From NCBI GenBank assembly GCA_017505525.1, contig JAFVPB010000006.1, positions 1 through 58,689 of the forward strand: DNA of 58,689 bases, written 5' to 3'. Of this stretch, positions 1-7,957 are shown piece by piece. Below the pieces are notes generated by a model that saw only the letters and a list, made by a program, of their open reading frames with translations, did not search any database and was not told the origin of the DNA. Position numbers and translations under genes: made by a program. The DNA is from Clostridia bacterium. GTDB lineage: Bacteria > Bacillota > Clostridia > UMGS1883. The first letter of the stretch is position 1, and each line of letters begins with the position of its first letter.

Positions 1-131
1 AAAAAATAACCCATTTATGGGTAGCAAGTAAAAAATGCATGGCTGGCAGGCCAACCCCAAAACGCACTTGTGCGTTGCCAGTAGCATTAGGGCTATGCCC
101 GAAAAGGAAAAACCACCCGCTATGCGGGTGG
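1..131 (+). ncRNA. Possible structured RNA, 3' part, cut by window edge
   Basis: This non-coding stretch is dense in short perfect hairpins: 9-22 (ACCCAT/ATGGGT), 61-76 (AACGCAC/GTGCGTT), 90-100 (GGGC/GCCC) and 113-131 (CCACCCGC/GCGGGTGG). CTGGC near 43-47 can also pair with GCCAG at 77-81, enclosing the 61-76 hairpin. The last hairpin is followed by an AT-rich tail and could terminate transcription. Hairpin spacing and G/C-rich joining segments look like a folded RNA rather than a plain leader, but the 5' part is outside the window and I cannot assign a family. The short reading frame here has no coding character. Confidence 0.35.
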
Positions 132-211
132 ATAATTATTATCTTACTTTGACGAAAAATGTAGAATTTGGAATAAACTTCCAAAAAAATCAATTAATTT
201 CCAAAAAATGG

Positions 212-240
212 TTGACAATTGACATTTAAACCATTATAAT
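212..240 (+). promoter_or_regulatory. Consensus sigma-A promoter of the AbrB-like gene
   Basis: TTGACA (212-217) and TATAAT (235-240) are separated by exactly 17 bases. Direct repeats TTCCAAAAAA lie just upstream (about 179-207) and ACATATGGT occurs twice downstream (about 245 and 278). These could be sites for the regulator itself, which is inference. Confidence 0.75.
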
Positions 241-311
241 AACAACATATGGTAGATAGCTATTGGATTGCCGAACTACATATGGTTAAATAAAAAAGGA
301 GGTTACAAAAT

Positions 312-560
312 ATGACGCAGATGGAATACAGAACCCTTGACGAAACAAGCAGAGTACTCATCCCCAAAAAATTCAGAGAAGCACTGCATCTGGAACCTAA
401 AAGTCAGCTGAAGATTTATCTTGAAGAAAACAGAATTATTATAGAAAAAGCAGAGCTTTCATGCAGAATGTGCGGAAGTAAGGAAGATTTGATAGAGGGC
501 TTCCCAATGTGCCGCTCCTGTGCGGAAAAAGCGGCGTTTTTACTGCAGGCATCGAAATAG
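312..560 (+). CDS. AbrB/SpoVT-type regulator with C-terminal zinc ribbon
   Basis: This 82-residue protein has an N-terminal swapped-hairpin AbrB domain (about residues 5-47, with the SRVLIPKKFREAL signature) that normally dimerises and binds DNA. A short tail has four cysteines spaced C51-x2-C54-x12-C67-x2-C70, the pattern of a zinc ribbon. AbrB-type transition-state regulators usually carry no metal site, so the tail may add a metal- or redox-sensing or protein-contact role; that is inference. Start: ATG preceded by AAGGAGG at a good distance. The gene stands alone between a consensus promoter and a strong terminator, so it is monocistronic. Confidence 0.85.
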   Translation: MTQMEYRTLDETSRVLIPKKFREALHLEPKSQLKIYLEENRIIIEKAELSCRMCGSKEDLIEGFPMCRSCAEKAAFLLQASK

Positions 561-601
561 AAAAAATGGTGTAAAAAACTTAGTTTTTTACACCATTTTT
601 T
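561..601. terminator. Strong bidirectional terminator
   Basis: A perfect stem pairs AAAAAATGGTGTAAAAAAC with GTTTTTTACACCATTTTTT around a TTA loop. It ends the AbrB gene and can work on either strand. Confidence 0.9.
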
Positions 602-676
602 ACCGTATAGGAAATTGCAGTTTTTATCGCGAGCAATATTTGTCGGATTTAAGTTAAGTTTGGACGCGACATGGGT

Positions 677-697
677 GAAGCGGCATGCTTCTTTTTT
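677..697 (+). terminator. Short plus-strand terminator-like hairpin
   Basis: GAAGC, a 5-base loop and GCTTC are followed by six T, overlapping the stop codon of the minus-strand repeat protein. No plus-strand gene is visible in 602-676, so the hairpin either closes an unrecognised small transcript or is incidental. Confidence 0.4.
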
Positions 698-3464
698 AGT
701 AGGTAATATCTGCTGTTTTAGTTTCCTGATTCCAGTTAACCTGAGCACCAAAGGCTTCGCTTGCAGCTCGCATTGGAATCATCAATCTTTCTTCATATAT
801 GAAAGCAGGCGAATCAAGGGGATATTCCTTGCCATTTACAATCACAGTGTAGCGTTGAGGTGCAAATTCAACTGTGATTTCTCCTTTTGTTGCAATTGCA
901 GTCTTTGTTTCCTCAACCCAAATCACCTCAGCTTCAAGAGCTTCGAAAACAGCCCTCATAGGTATCATTGTTCTGGAGAGTACCATCATAGGAGGAACAT
1001 CAGCTACAATCAAGCTTCCGTTTACCTTAACCGTCAGCGGAAGATGAATTCTGTGCTTTTCGGCATATTCATAGGCAAAAGTTCCGTAAGGCGCATACAT
1101 CGTTACAAAATTAGAGCCGGTAAATGGATAATCGCTGATTTCACTAAGCTTGGAATTTTGCGAGAAATTAACCTTTTCAAGATAAGCACAACCACCGAAA
1201 GCATTAGATTTAATGGACGTTACACTGTCGGGCATGTTAAATTCTTTAAGACTGTTGCAACCGTAAAAAGCATATGCTCCAATGGTTGAGAGGTTGGAAT
1301 TTTCTTCGAAAATAACCTCCGATAGATTTGTGCAGCCGGAGAATGCTGACGAGCCTATGCTTGTGATTTCCTTGGGAATCGTTATTGTTTTTAATGACTT
1401 GCAGTTCTGAAAAACACTGCTGTCTATTTCAGAAAGACTGCCCGGTATAATAATTTCTTCAAGATTTTTGGCATTCTCAAAAACACCGCTTTTAATAGTG
1501 GTTACGCTGTCGGGGATGGTAAAGGATTTGTTGTCGGAAAGCTTTGGATACCATACAAGCTCGTTTTTGCAATAATAAAGTGCGCCGCACTCATCTGTAG
1601 AATAATAAGGGTTTTGTTTAGAAACAGTTATTTTTTCAAGAGCATTTGAGTAGGCAAATGCCATAGGGTCAAGCCACGAAAGGCTTGCTGGAAGAATTAC
1701 TTCTCTAAGGGCATCGCAAGTACCAAAAGCAGTGTGCCCTATTGCAGTTAAGCCTTCGGGAAGGTTGATTTTTTCAAGATTGTCGCAACCATAAAAAGCG
1801 CCATTGGCGATAACAGTTACGCTTTGTGGAATATCAACAGACTTTATTCCCGACCAACGGAAAGCAGAATCCTTTATTTCCGTAAGACCATCGGGAAGTA
1901 CAACCTCGTCGAGATAATAACAATTATCAAACGCAGCCTCGCCGATAAATTTTACTCCCTCGGGCAAAGTAATTCTTTTTAGTGAAGAATCGGAAAATGC
2001 ATTGTGAGTAACTGATGCAAGAGCGGAATTCTCTTCAAAATTAACTTCTTCAAGCACGCTGCATCCGTCAAATGCGTAGGGATAAATTTCTGCTACACTG
2101 GCGGGCACAGTATAGCTTTTCAATTTTGACGCTGCGGGGAATTTTATAAGAGCAGTTTTATCTTCGTTATACAAAACTCCGTTTTCATCCGAGGAAAAAG
2201 CTGAATTGTTGGGCGAAACCGTATACTTTTCAGCAGAGTCAAGCCCGTGAAGCGCCCAACCGCCGATAGCATACATAGAAGATGGAATTACAAGCTCGGT
2301 AAGGGAGGAGCAACCATAAAGAGAACTATCGCCAAGGCTGGCAAAGCCCTCGGGAAAATTTATGCTTTTAAGATTTTCGCACGCGTAAAATGCGTTTTTG
2401 CCTATTGATTTGAGCGTTGAGGGGAGGGTAATGCTTTCTAAATTATCAAAATGCGAGAAATTATAAATGCCGATATGGGTTATTCCTTCTGCAATAACAA
2501 GTTTTTTCAGTCCCCTATATATATACTGATACCAAGGGGCGTGCGAAGATGAAGGAAAATCCTCTATTTCTCCGCTGCCTGAAACACTAAGAGTTCCGTC
2601 GATTGTATAGCTCCATAAAATGCCATTTGAAAGCTTTCCGCTGCGTATAACGATTGATCCGTTATAAGAGGTTGAATGTGGAAAACCGTTTGACTGTGCA
2701 TAGTCTTGAGCAAAGCTTCCTTCATTGGCAATAATAAGTGGCCAGGTGCCAGAAAAGGCGTTTGTTGCTATAGAGCTTACAGTTTCGGGAATGCTTACAT
2801 AGTTAAGAGACCAACATCCGTAAAATGCGTTTTCTCCAATGGTGGTAATGCCTTTTGGAAGAACAACGCTTGTAAGCCCGTTGCAGTGAACAAATGCTCC
2901 CTCTGATATTTCAGAGAGCGCCCCATCTGAAGGAAATGAAACGGAATATAATTCTCCGCAGTCGCTAAAGGAATATGCCCCTAACTTTTCAAGATTTTTG
3001 CAATTACTCAGGTCTGCTTCTTCCATCTGGTAGCAGTTTTTAAATGCCTCGATTCCTATTGTGCGCAAGGAGCTTCCCTCGGGGAAGGATATTCTTTTTA
3101 TTTGTTTGCCCCAGAAAGCCTTTTCGCCTATTTCTTCAAGGCTTTTCGGGAAAATAATTTCTGTAAGGTTGTGGCAACTCATAAAGGCGCGTTCGCCGAT
3201 CGAGGTAATTCCTTCTTCAATAACCAAAGCGGTTACGTACCTTGCAATATCATAAGTGATAGCAAAATCGCTGCGGTCGGATTCAAAATCGTATGTAGCT
3301 CCGCTTCCCGAAACTGTGAGAACATGATCCTCAATAGTCCAGATTATGTTATCGCCAAGCTTTCCTGATGCTTTTTGTGCTTCGTTATCTGTGGCAAATG
3401 CCGTGCTAACAGTAAAAAGCATAGATAAAATAATCAGTGCAGATAAAATACGTTTTACTTTCAT
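696..3464 (-). CDS. Secreted BspA-type leucine-rich-repeat protein with copper-amine-oxidase-like C-terminus
   Basis: This 922-residue exported protein has a signal peptide (residues 1-25, KR then a hydrophobic core ending AFA). Two long blocks of LRR_5 repeats follow (about 60-265 and 300-800), with recurring units like IGENAFYGC and ITLPSTLKSIG. The C-terminus (about 810-922) holds two copies of the motif RTMIPMRAVFEAL / RLMIPMRAASEAFGA, the copper-amine-oxidase N-terminal (stalk) domain common in clostridial surface proteins. BspA repeats are known from surface proteins that bind host or other cells; binding partners here are unknown. No sortase motif or SLH domain is visible. The start has a strong CGGAGG site. 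It is a single gene, about 130 bases from upp. Confidence 0.85.
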   Translation of the reverse strand: MKVKRILSALIILSMLFTVSTAFATDNEAQKASGKLGDNIIWTIEDHVLTVSGSGATYDFESDRSDFAITYDIARYVTALVIEEGITSIGERAFMSCHNLTEIIFPKSLEEIGEKAFWGKQIKRISFPEGSSLRTIGIEAFKNCYQMEEADLSNCKNLEKLGAYSFSDCGELYSVSFPSDGALSEISEGAFVHCNGLTSVVLPKGITTIGENAFYGCWSLNYVSIPETVSSIATNAFSGTWPLIIANEGSFAQDYAQSNGFPHSTSYNGSIVIRSGKLSNGILWSYTIDGTLSVSGSGEIEDFPSSSHAPWYQYIYRGLKKLVIAEGITHIGIYNFSHFDNLESITLPSTLKSIGKNAFYACENLKSINFPEGFASLGDSSLYGCSSLTELVIPSSMYAIGGWALHGLDSAEKYTVSPNNSAFSSDENGVLYNEDKTALIKFPAASKLKSYTVPASVAEIYPYAFDGCSVLEEVNFEENSALASVTHNAFSDSSLKRITLPEGVKFIGEAAFDNCYYLDEVVLPDGLTEIKDSAFRWSGIKSVDIPQSVTVIANGAFYGCDNLEKINLPEGLTAIGHTAFGTCDALREVILPASLSWLDPMAFAYSNALEKITVSKQNPYYSTDECGALYYCKNELVWYPKLSDNKSFTIPDSVTTIKSGVFENAKNLEEIIIPGSLSEIDSSVFQNCKSLKTITIPKEITSIGSSAFSGCTNLSEVIFEENSNLSTIGAYAFYGCNSLKEFNMPDSVTSIKSNAFGGCAYLEKVNFSQNSKLSEISDYPFTGSNFVTMYAPYGTFAYEYAEKHRIHLPLTVKVNGSLIVADVPPMMVLSRTMIPMRAVFEALEAEVIWVEETKTAIATKGEITVEFAPQRYTVIVNGKEYPLDSPAFIYEERLMIPMRAASEAFGAQVNWNQETKTADITY

Positions 3465-3602
3465 TAGAAAACCTCCGTTCGTTAATGGAATATCCTGTCA
3501 TTTTTATGATAACATTACACCTATTTTAAGTCAATCGAAACGCCGAAATGTTATGAAGCAGTAACAGTTATGTAAAGAAACAGAGGAATTTATTTTTAAA
3601 TA

Positions 3603-3632
3603 AAAAAGTAGGGCAGGGGCTTGCCCCTGCCG
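3603..3632 (-). terminator. upp terminator built from a TGTAGGG-type hairpin repeat
   Basis: On the minus strand GGCAGGGGC pairs with GCCCCTGCC and is followed by CTAC and a T-run, so it would terminate upp. On the plus strand the same hairpin begins GTAGGG, like the repeats at 14557, 20328 and 32064. A mobile or amplified hairpin seems to serve as the terminator. Confidence 0.7.
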
Positions 3633-3644
3633 TAAATCTTTCTC

Positions 3645-4274
3645 TTATTCGGTTCCGAAAAGTCTGTCGCCAGCATCTCCAAGTCCGGGAAGAATATAGC
3701 CTTTTTCGTTAAGCTTTTCATCCATAACTCCAAGGTAAATGTGAACATCGGGATGAGCCTCGTGCACTTTATTAACGCCTTCCTCAACTCCAACAATGCT
3801 GAGTACCTTAATGTTTTTTGCACCGCTCTCTTTAAGAAGCGATACAGCAGCTGCAAGTGAGCCGCCTGTTGCAAGCATCGGGTCGAGAACAAAAACTGTT
3901 CTTTCTCCAATATCTGCAGGAAGATTGCAATAGTATTTTTCAGGCTGAAGTGTATCGTGATTTCTGCACATTCCAATATGACCGATTTTTGAAGACGGAA
4001 GAATTTTAAGCATACCGTCAACCATACCAAGACCTGCTCTGAGAATAGGAACAATTACAGGCTTATCAGTTGTAATCATCTGGCATTTTGCCGTCATAAG
4101 AGGGGTTGGTACATCTACTGCGTGCGTTTTCATATCACGTGTAGCTTCGTAGCAGATAAGCATTGCAATTTCGCTTACAAGCTCGCGGAATGCCTTGCCG
4201 TCAGTTGATTGATGGCGAAGAAGAGCAAGCTTATGAGAAATAAGCGGATGGTCCATAACTGTGAGATTGTTCAT
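3645..4274 (-). CDS. upp: Uracil phosphoribosyltransferase
   Basis: Upp converts uracil and PRPP to UMP in pyrimidine salvage; it is cytosolic. The 209-residue length is normal. The PRPP-binding loop is visible as VLDPMLATGGSLAAA (about residues 129-143), and the uracil-contacting C-terminal region GYILPGLGDAGDRLFG is intact. The start has AAGGA upstream. It lies downstream of murC and the small Cys-rich gene on the same strand and may be cotranscribed, although a 64-base gap precedes it. It ends at a hairpin terminator. Confidence 0.97.
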   Translation of the reverse strand: MNNLTVMDHPLISHKLALLRHQSTDGKAFRELVSEIAMLICYEATRDMKTHAVDVPTPLMTAKCQMITTDKPVIVPILRAGLGMVDGMLKILPSSKIGHIGMCRNHDTLQPEKYYCNLPADIGERTVFVLDPMLATGGSLAAAVSLLKESGAKNIKVLSIVGVEEGVNKVHEAHPDVHIYLGVMDEKLNEKGYILPGLGDAGDRLFGTE

Positions 4275-4338
4275 TTGTTATCAGTCCTTTTTTATTTTTA
4301 TATTTTGATTATACTACTCTTGACTTAAATTGTCTATA

Positions 4339-4482
4339 TCATTTTTTTTTGTTGCACGGAATCGAGCAGCTTCCGCAACCGCACGAGCAACCCTTTTTCT
4401 TGTTTTTTCTGTAGGCTATTACAGAAAAAACACACAGAACTAAAATTATAATCGCAACAATAATTGTAGATAAATTTTCCAT
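4339..4482 (-). CDS. Small FeoB-associated-type Cys-rich membrane protein (orphan copy)
   Basis: A 47-residue protein: an N-terminal hydrophobic segment (residues 4-22), a basic stretch (YRKNKKKG) and a cysteine cluster CSCGCGSCSIPC followed by NKKK. This matches the FeoB-associated Cys-rich membrane protein family. A second, different copy follows feoB at 38885. This copy sits 12 bases after the murC stop, with AGGTG as ribosome site, so it is probably cotranscribed with murC and upp and not with iron uptake genes. Metal binding is inferred from the cysteines. Confidence 0.75.
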   Translation of the reverse strand: MENLSTIIVAIIILVLCVFSVIAYRKNKKKGCSCGCGSCSIPCNKKK

Positions 4483-4494
4483 AACAACACCTGT

Positions 4495-5874
4495 TTACTC
4501 GTTGCTGAGCAATATATCCCCGATTCTGTATACGTCGCCTGCGCCCATTGTGATAACAATATCACCGCGCTTTGCCTGCTGCTTGATGAAATTGGCAACT
4601 TCTTCAAAAGTTTGCCTGTATACAGCATTGGGAATACAAGATGCAAGCTCCTGTGCCGATACAAGACCGGTATCCTTTTCTCGTGCGGCATAGATATCTG
4701 TGATAACAATATTTGCTTCGCTTTCTGTGAGCACCTTTACAAAATCATCAAAAAGAGTTTTTGTTCTTGTGTAGGTATGAGGCTGGAACACGCACCACAC
4801 GTTGTTATATTTCATTGCTTTAGCGGCGCTGAGTGCTGCTTTTATTTCTGTCGGGTGGTGTGAATAATCGTCTACCACCATTATTCCGCCCATTATTCCG
4901 CGTGTTTCAAATCTGCGGTGAGTTCCTCCGAAATGGTAAAGAGAATCGCAAACGTCTTCGCCTGAAAGACCGATGTAATCTGCCGTAGCAAATGCAGCCA
5001 GGGCATCGTAAACATTGTGAAGCCCGGGAACAGAAAGCCTTACCTCGCCAATACTTTTTCCGTGCTTGCAAACAGTGAATGTGTAATGATTGAAGCTATC
5101 GTGCGTCATATCGCTTATAGTGTAATCAAAATCTCCGCAAAGGCCGAAGGTAACAATCTTGCGGTCAATCCCGCTAACGGCTTTCTTTATGTTTTCGTCT
5201 TCGCCGTTAATAATTATAGCTCCGTCTTCAGGAGTTAAGAGTGCTAAACCTCTGAATGTTTCAATAATATGGTCAAGGTCTTTAAAGTAATCAAGATGGT
5301 CTGCCTCGATATTAGTTATAACAGATATTTTCGGGAAAAATCTTAAAAAGCTCTGATGATACTCGCAAGCCTCACAAATGAAATATTTTTTTCCGCCCAC
5401 GTGTACGTTGCCGTGAATAATATCAATTTCACCACCCACTGTAACCGTTGGGTCGGTTCCACATTCCATAAAAATATGGGTAAGCATTCCCGTAGTGGTT
5501 GTTTTTCCGTGAGTGCCGCTAATGGCAATCGGAAAATCGTAGCCTTTCATAATGATTCCAAGCATTTCTGCGCGGTCGATTTGGGGAATACCAAGCTCGC
5601 GTGCGCGCATTCTTTCGGGGTTATCCTCGTGGATTGCGGCACTGTATACCACAAGGTCGCAATCGTGAATATTATCAGCGCTGTGCCCTATGTGTACTGT
5701 GGCTCCCATAGCAACAAGTTTATCTGTAAGGGGAGAGGCGCTGCGGTCGGAACCCGAAACAATACATTTATCTTTAATAAGCATCTGAGCAATACCGGAC
5801 ATACTTATTCCGCCTATGCCGATAAGATAAACTCTCAGCCCCTCTTTTATAGTTATGTTATTCAAAAATATCAC
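4495..5874 (-). CDS. murC: UDP-N-acetylmuramate--L-alanine ligase
   Basis: MurC adds L-alanine to UDP-MurNAc with ATP, the first peptide step of peptidoglycan synthesis. The 459-residue protein shows the N-terminal nucleotide-binding motif GIGGISMSGIAQML (about 18-31), the ATP P-loop SGTHGKTTTTGML (about 117-129), and the DDYSHHPTEI motif of Mur ligases (about 335-345). The start is uncertain: a GTG at 5874 sits almost on the AAAGGTGA site, while an in-frame TTG at 5865 has better spacing. The gene is divergent from spoVG. Confidence 0.95.
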   Translation of the reverse strand: MIFLNNITIKEGLRVYLIGIGGISMSGIAQMLIKDKCIVSGSDRSASPLTDKLVAMGATVHIGHSADNIHDCDLVVYSAAIHEDNPERMRARELGIPQIDRAEMLGIIMKGYDFPIAISGTHGKTTTTGMLTHIFMECGTDPTVTVGGEIDIIHGNVHVGGKKYFICEACEYHQSFLRFFPKISVITNIEADHLDYFKDLDHIIETFRGLALLTPEDGAIIINGEDENIKKAVSGIDRKIVTFGLCGDFDYTISDMTHDSFNHYTFTVCKHGKSIGEVRLSVPGLHNVYDALAAFATADYIGLSGEDVCDSLYHFGGTHRRFETRGIMGGIMVVDDYSHHPTEIKAALSAAKAMKYNNVWCVFQPHTYTRTKTLFDDFVKVLTESEANIVITDIYAAREKDTGLVSAQELASCIPNAVYRQTFEEVANFIKQQAKRGDIVITMGAGDVYRIGDILLSNE

Positions 5875-5922
5875 TCACCTTTTATATATTTCGTCAAAAT
5901 AACAAAAATTTTCATTTTTTTG

Positions 5923-5951
5923 TTGAAATAATATCTTTTATTTGATATTAT
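5923..5951 (+). promoter_or_regulatory. Promoter of spoVG
   Basis: TTGAAA, 17 bases, TATTAT. An AT-rich leader with the inverted repeat TTTTCATTTT / AAAATGAAAA follows before the GGAGG site. Confidence 0.6.
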
Positions 5952-6023
5952 ACATATTAGAGAGAAAAATCAATAAGAAAATGAAAAAAAACAAAAAAAT
6001 TTTCATTTTGGAGGGAAAAAAGT

Positions 6024-6296
6024 ATGCAGATTACAGACATTAAAGTGAGAAAAGTTTCACAGGAAGGAAAAATGAAAGCCGTTGTTTCGGTTACCTTTGA
6101 CGATTCTTTTGTTGTTCACGACATTAAGGTTATCGAGGGTAAGGAAAAGCTTTTTGCTGCTATGCCAAGCAGAAAATCAGCAGACGGTAATTACAGGGAT
6201 ATCGTGCATCCCATCACAAGCGAAATGCGCGAAGAGCTTCAAAACGCAATTCTTAAAAAGTATGAAGAGTTTTTAGAAAGTGAAGAGGCTCAATAA
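6024..6296 (+). CDS. spoVG: SpoVG family RNA/DNA-binding regulator
   Basis: A 90-residue SpoVG protein, a small nucleic-acid-binding regulator of septation, sporulation and capsule genes in Firmicutes. The N-terminal sequence ITDIKVRKV and the central [15 protein letters not shown] and [18 protein letters not shown] are diagnostic. TTTTGGAGGG precedes the ATG. It lies immediately upstream of prs, an arrangement also known in Bacillus (spoVG near glmU-prs). Confidence 0.95.
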   Translation: MQITDIKVRKVSQEGKMKAVVSVTFDDSFVVHDIKVIEGKEKLFAAMPSRKSADGNYRDIVHPITSEMREELQNAILKKYEEFLESEEAQ

Positions 6297-6355
6297 TATC
6301 ATTATATGCAACGCATAAAAAGAGCGACAAAATTTATAATACGGAGGATTAAGAC

Positions 6356-7315
6356 ATGATAACACACGGCAAAAACATTAAATTATTTTCAGCAAATTCC
6401 AATCCGAAGCTTGCAGAAGAAATAGCTTCACAGCTTAAGCTTCCCTTGGGAGAATCAAAAGTAGGTTTATTCTCAGACGGAGAAATTTTTGTAAACATTG
6501 GCGAAACAGTTCGCGGAAGCGACGTTTTCGTTGTTCAGTCTACAAGCTCTCCCGTAAACGATAACTTAATGGAAATGCTGATTATGATTGATGCGTTTAA
6601 GCGTGCTTCAGCAGGAAGAATCACAGCAGTAATTCCTTATTTTGGATATGCCCGTCAGGACAGAAAGGCAAAGGCGAGAGACCCGATCAGTGCAAAGCTT
6701 GTGGCAGACCTTATTGCTACAGCAGGTGCCGACAGAGTTCTTACAATGGACCTTCACGCAGCACAGATACAGGGCTTCTTTAATATTCCTGTAGACCACT
6801 TGTTGGGCGGACCTATTCTTGCTCCGTATTTTATTGAAAAGTTTAAAGATGATATGGAAGATATAGTGGTAGTATCTCCCGATTTCGGCAGCGTTACACG
6901 TGCAAGAAACTTTGCACAGAAGCTTAATGTGCCGATTGCTATTATCGACAAGCGCCGTCCGAAGCCAAATGTTAGTGAGGTTATGAACATAATCGGCGAT
7001 GTTAATGGTAAAAAGGTTATCCTTGTTGACGATATGATTGATACTGCAGGTACAATCGTTAAAGGCGCAGAAGCTCTTGTTGAAAAGGGAGGAGCAAAAG
7101 AAGTTTATGCTTGCTGCACACACCCTGTTCTCAGCGGTCCCGCTATCGAGCGTCTTGAAGCAAGTCCGATTAAAGAACTTATCTGTCTTAACACAATAGA
7201 GCTTCCTCCCGAAAAGATTATGAAGAAGACAAAAGTTTTAAGTGTTGCTCCAATGTTTGCCGAAGCTATCGAGCGTATTTATGAAGATGTTTCGGTTAGT
7301 CCTCTTTTTACATAA
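6356..7315 (+). CDS. prs: Ribose-phosphate pyrophosphokinase
   Basis: Prs makes PRPP from ribose 5-phosphate and ATP for nucleotide, His and Trp synthesis. At 319 residues it has normal length. The ATP-contact region [12 protein letters not shown], the catalytic/flexible segment [18 protein letters not shown] (about 100-117) and the PRPP loop [14 protein letters not shown] (about 220-233) are intact. The start is ATG with GGAGG upstream. It is probably in the same transcription unit as spoVG and pth. Confidence 0.97.
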   Translation: MITHGKNIKLFSANSNPKLAEEIASQLKLPLGESKVGLFSDGEIFVNIGETVRGSDVFVVQSTSSPVNDNLMEMLIMIDAFKRASAGRITAVIPYFGYARQDRKAKARDPISAKLVADLIATAGADRVLTMDLHAAQIQGFFNIPVDHLLGGPILAPYFIEKFKDDMEDIVVVSPDFGSVTRARNFAQKLNVPIAIIDKRRPKPNVSEVMNIIGDVNGKKVILVDDMIDTAGTIVKGAEALVEKGGAKEVYACCTHPVLSGPAIERLEASPIKELICLNTIELPPEKIMKKTKVLSVAPMFAEAIERIYEDVSVSPLFT

Positions 7316-7342
7316 TAAATAAATAATCAGAATATACTATAA

Positions 7343-7373
7343 ATGATGCCGCCCCGGAAATCCCTGGGCGGCA
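7343..7373 (+). other. GC-rich hairpin between prs and pth
   Basis: ATGCCGCCC pairs with GGGCGGCAT immediately before the pth ribosome site. No T-run follows, so an mRNA stability or processing element is more likely than a terminator. Confidence 0.5.
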
Positions 7374-7390
7374 TTGTGAGGTGCAAAAAA

Positions 7391-7954
7391 ATGTATTTAA
7401 TTGTTGGATTAGGTAATCCGGGGAAAGATTATGAAAGAACGCGTCATAATGTTGGCTTTGTGGCAATCGACTATCTTTCTTCCGCGTATAATATAAAAAT
7501 GACAAAGCTTAAATTCAAGGGAGTTTATGGCGAGGGAAATATTGGCGGAGAGAAATGTATTCTTCTTAAACCGCAAACATATATGAACTTAAGCGGAGAA
7601 AGTGTGCGCGAGGCGGCAGATTTTTATAAAATCCCTGCTGAAAACATCATAATTGTATACGACGATATTGCGCTTGAGCCGGGCAAAGTAAGAATACGTC
7701 CAAACGGAAGTGCAGGTGGGCACAACGGTATGAAAAGCATTATATATCTTTTAAATACCGATCAGTTTCCGCGCATAAGATTTGGTGTGGGCGCACCAAA
7801 GAGCGACCTTTCAAATCACGTTCTGGGGCATTTTTCCGAAGAAGATGGGAAAAGCGTTACAAGTGCAATAAAAAAGCTTGATGAAATTATAGAAACTATA
7901 ATAAAAAGCGATATAAGCGATGCAATGAGTAAGTTCAATAATAAGGTGCTGTGA
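7391..7954 (+). CDS. pth: Peptidyl-tRNA hydrolase
   Basis: Pth releases tRNA from prematurely dropped peptidyl-tRNA. The 187-residue protein begins MYLIVGLGNPG at 7391, with GAGGTG at ideal spacing. A longer frame from 7343 would only translate the upstream hairpin. The catalytic His is in TRHNVGF (about residue 20). The family motifs KPQTYMNLSG and VYDDIALEPGKVRIRPNGSAGGHNG are present. pth-mfd order is typical of Firmicutes. Confidence 0.96.
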   Translation: MYLIVGLGNPGKDYERTRHNVGFVAIDYLSSAYNIKMTKLKFKGVYGEGNIGGEKCILLKPQTYMNLSGESVREAADFYKIPAENIIIVYDDIALEPGKVRIRPNGSAGGHNGMKSIIYLLNTDQFPRIRFGVGAPKSDLSNHVLGHFSEEDGKSVTSAIKKLDEIIETIIKSDISDAMSKFNNKVL

Positions 7955-7957
7955 TTT

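Noticed and set aside
35-229. 64-codon frame at the left edge
   Set aside because: It covers perfect hairpins and an AT-rich promoter region, with no ribosome site.
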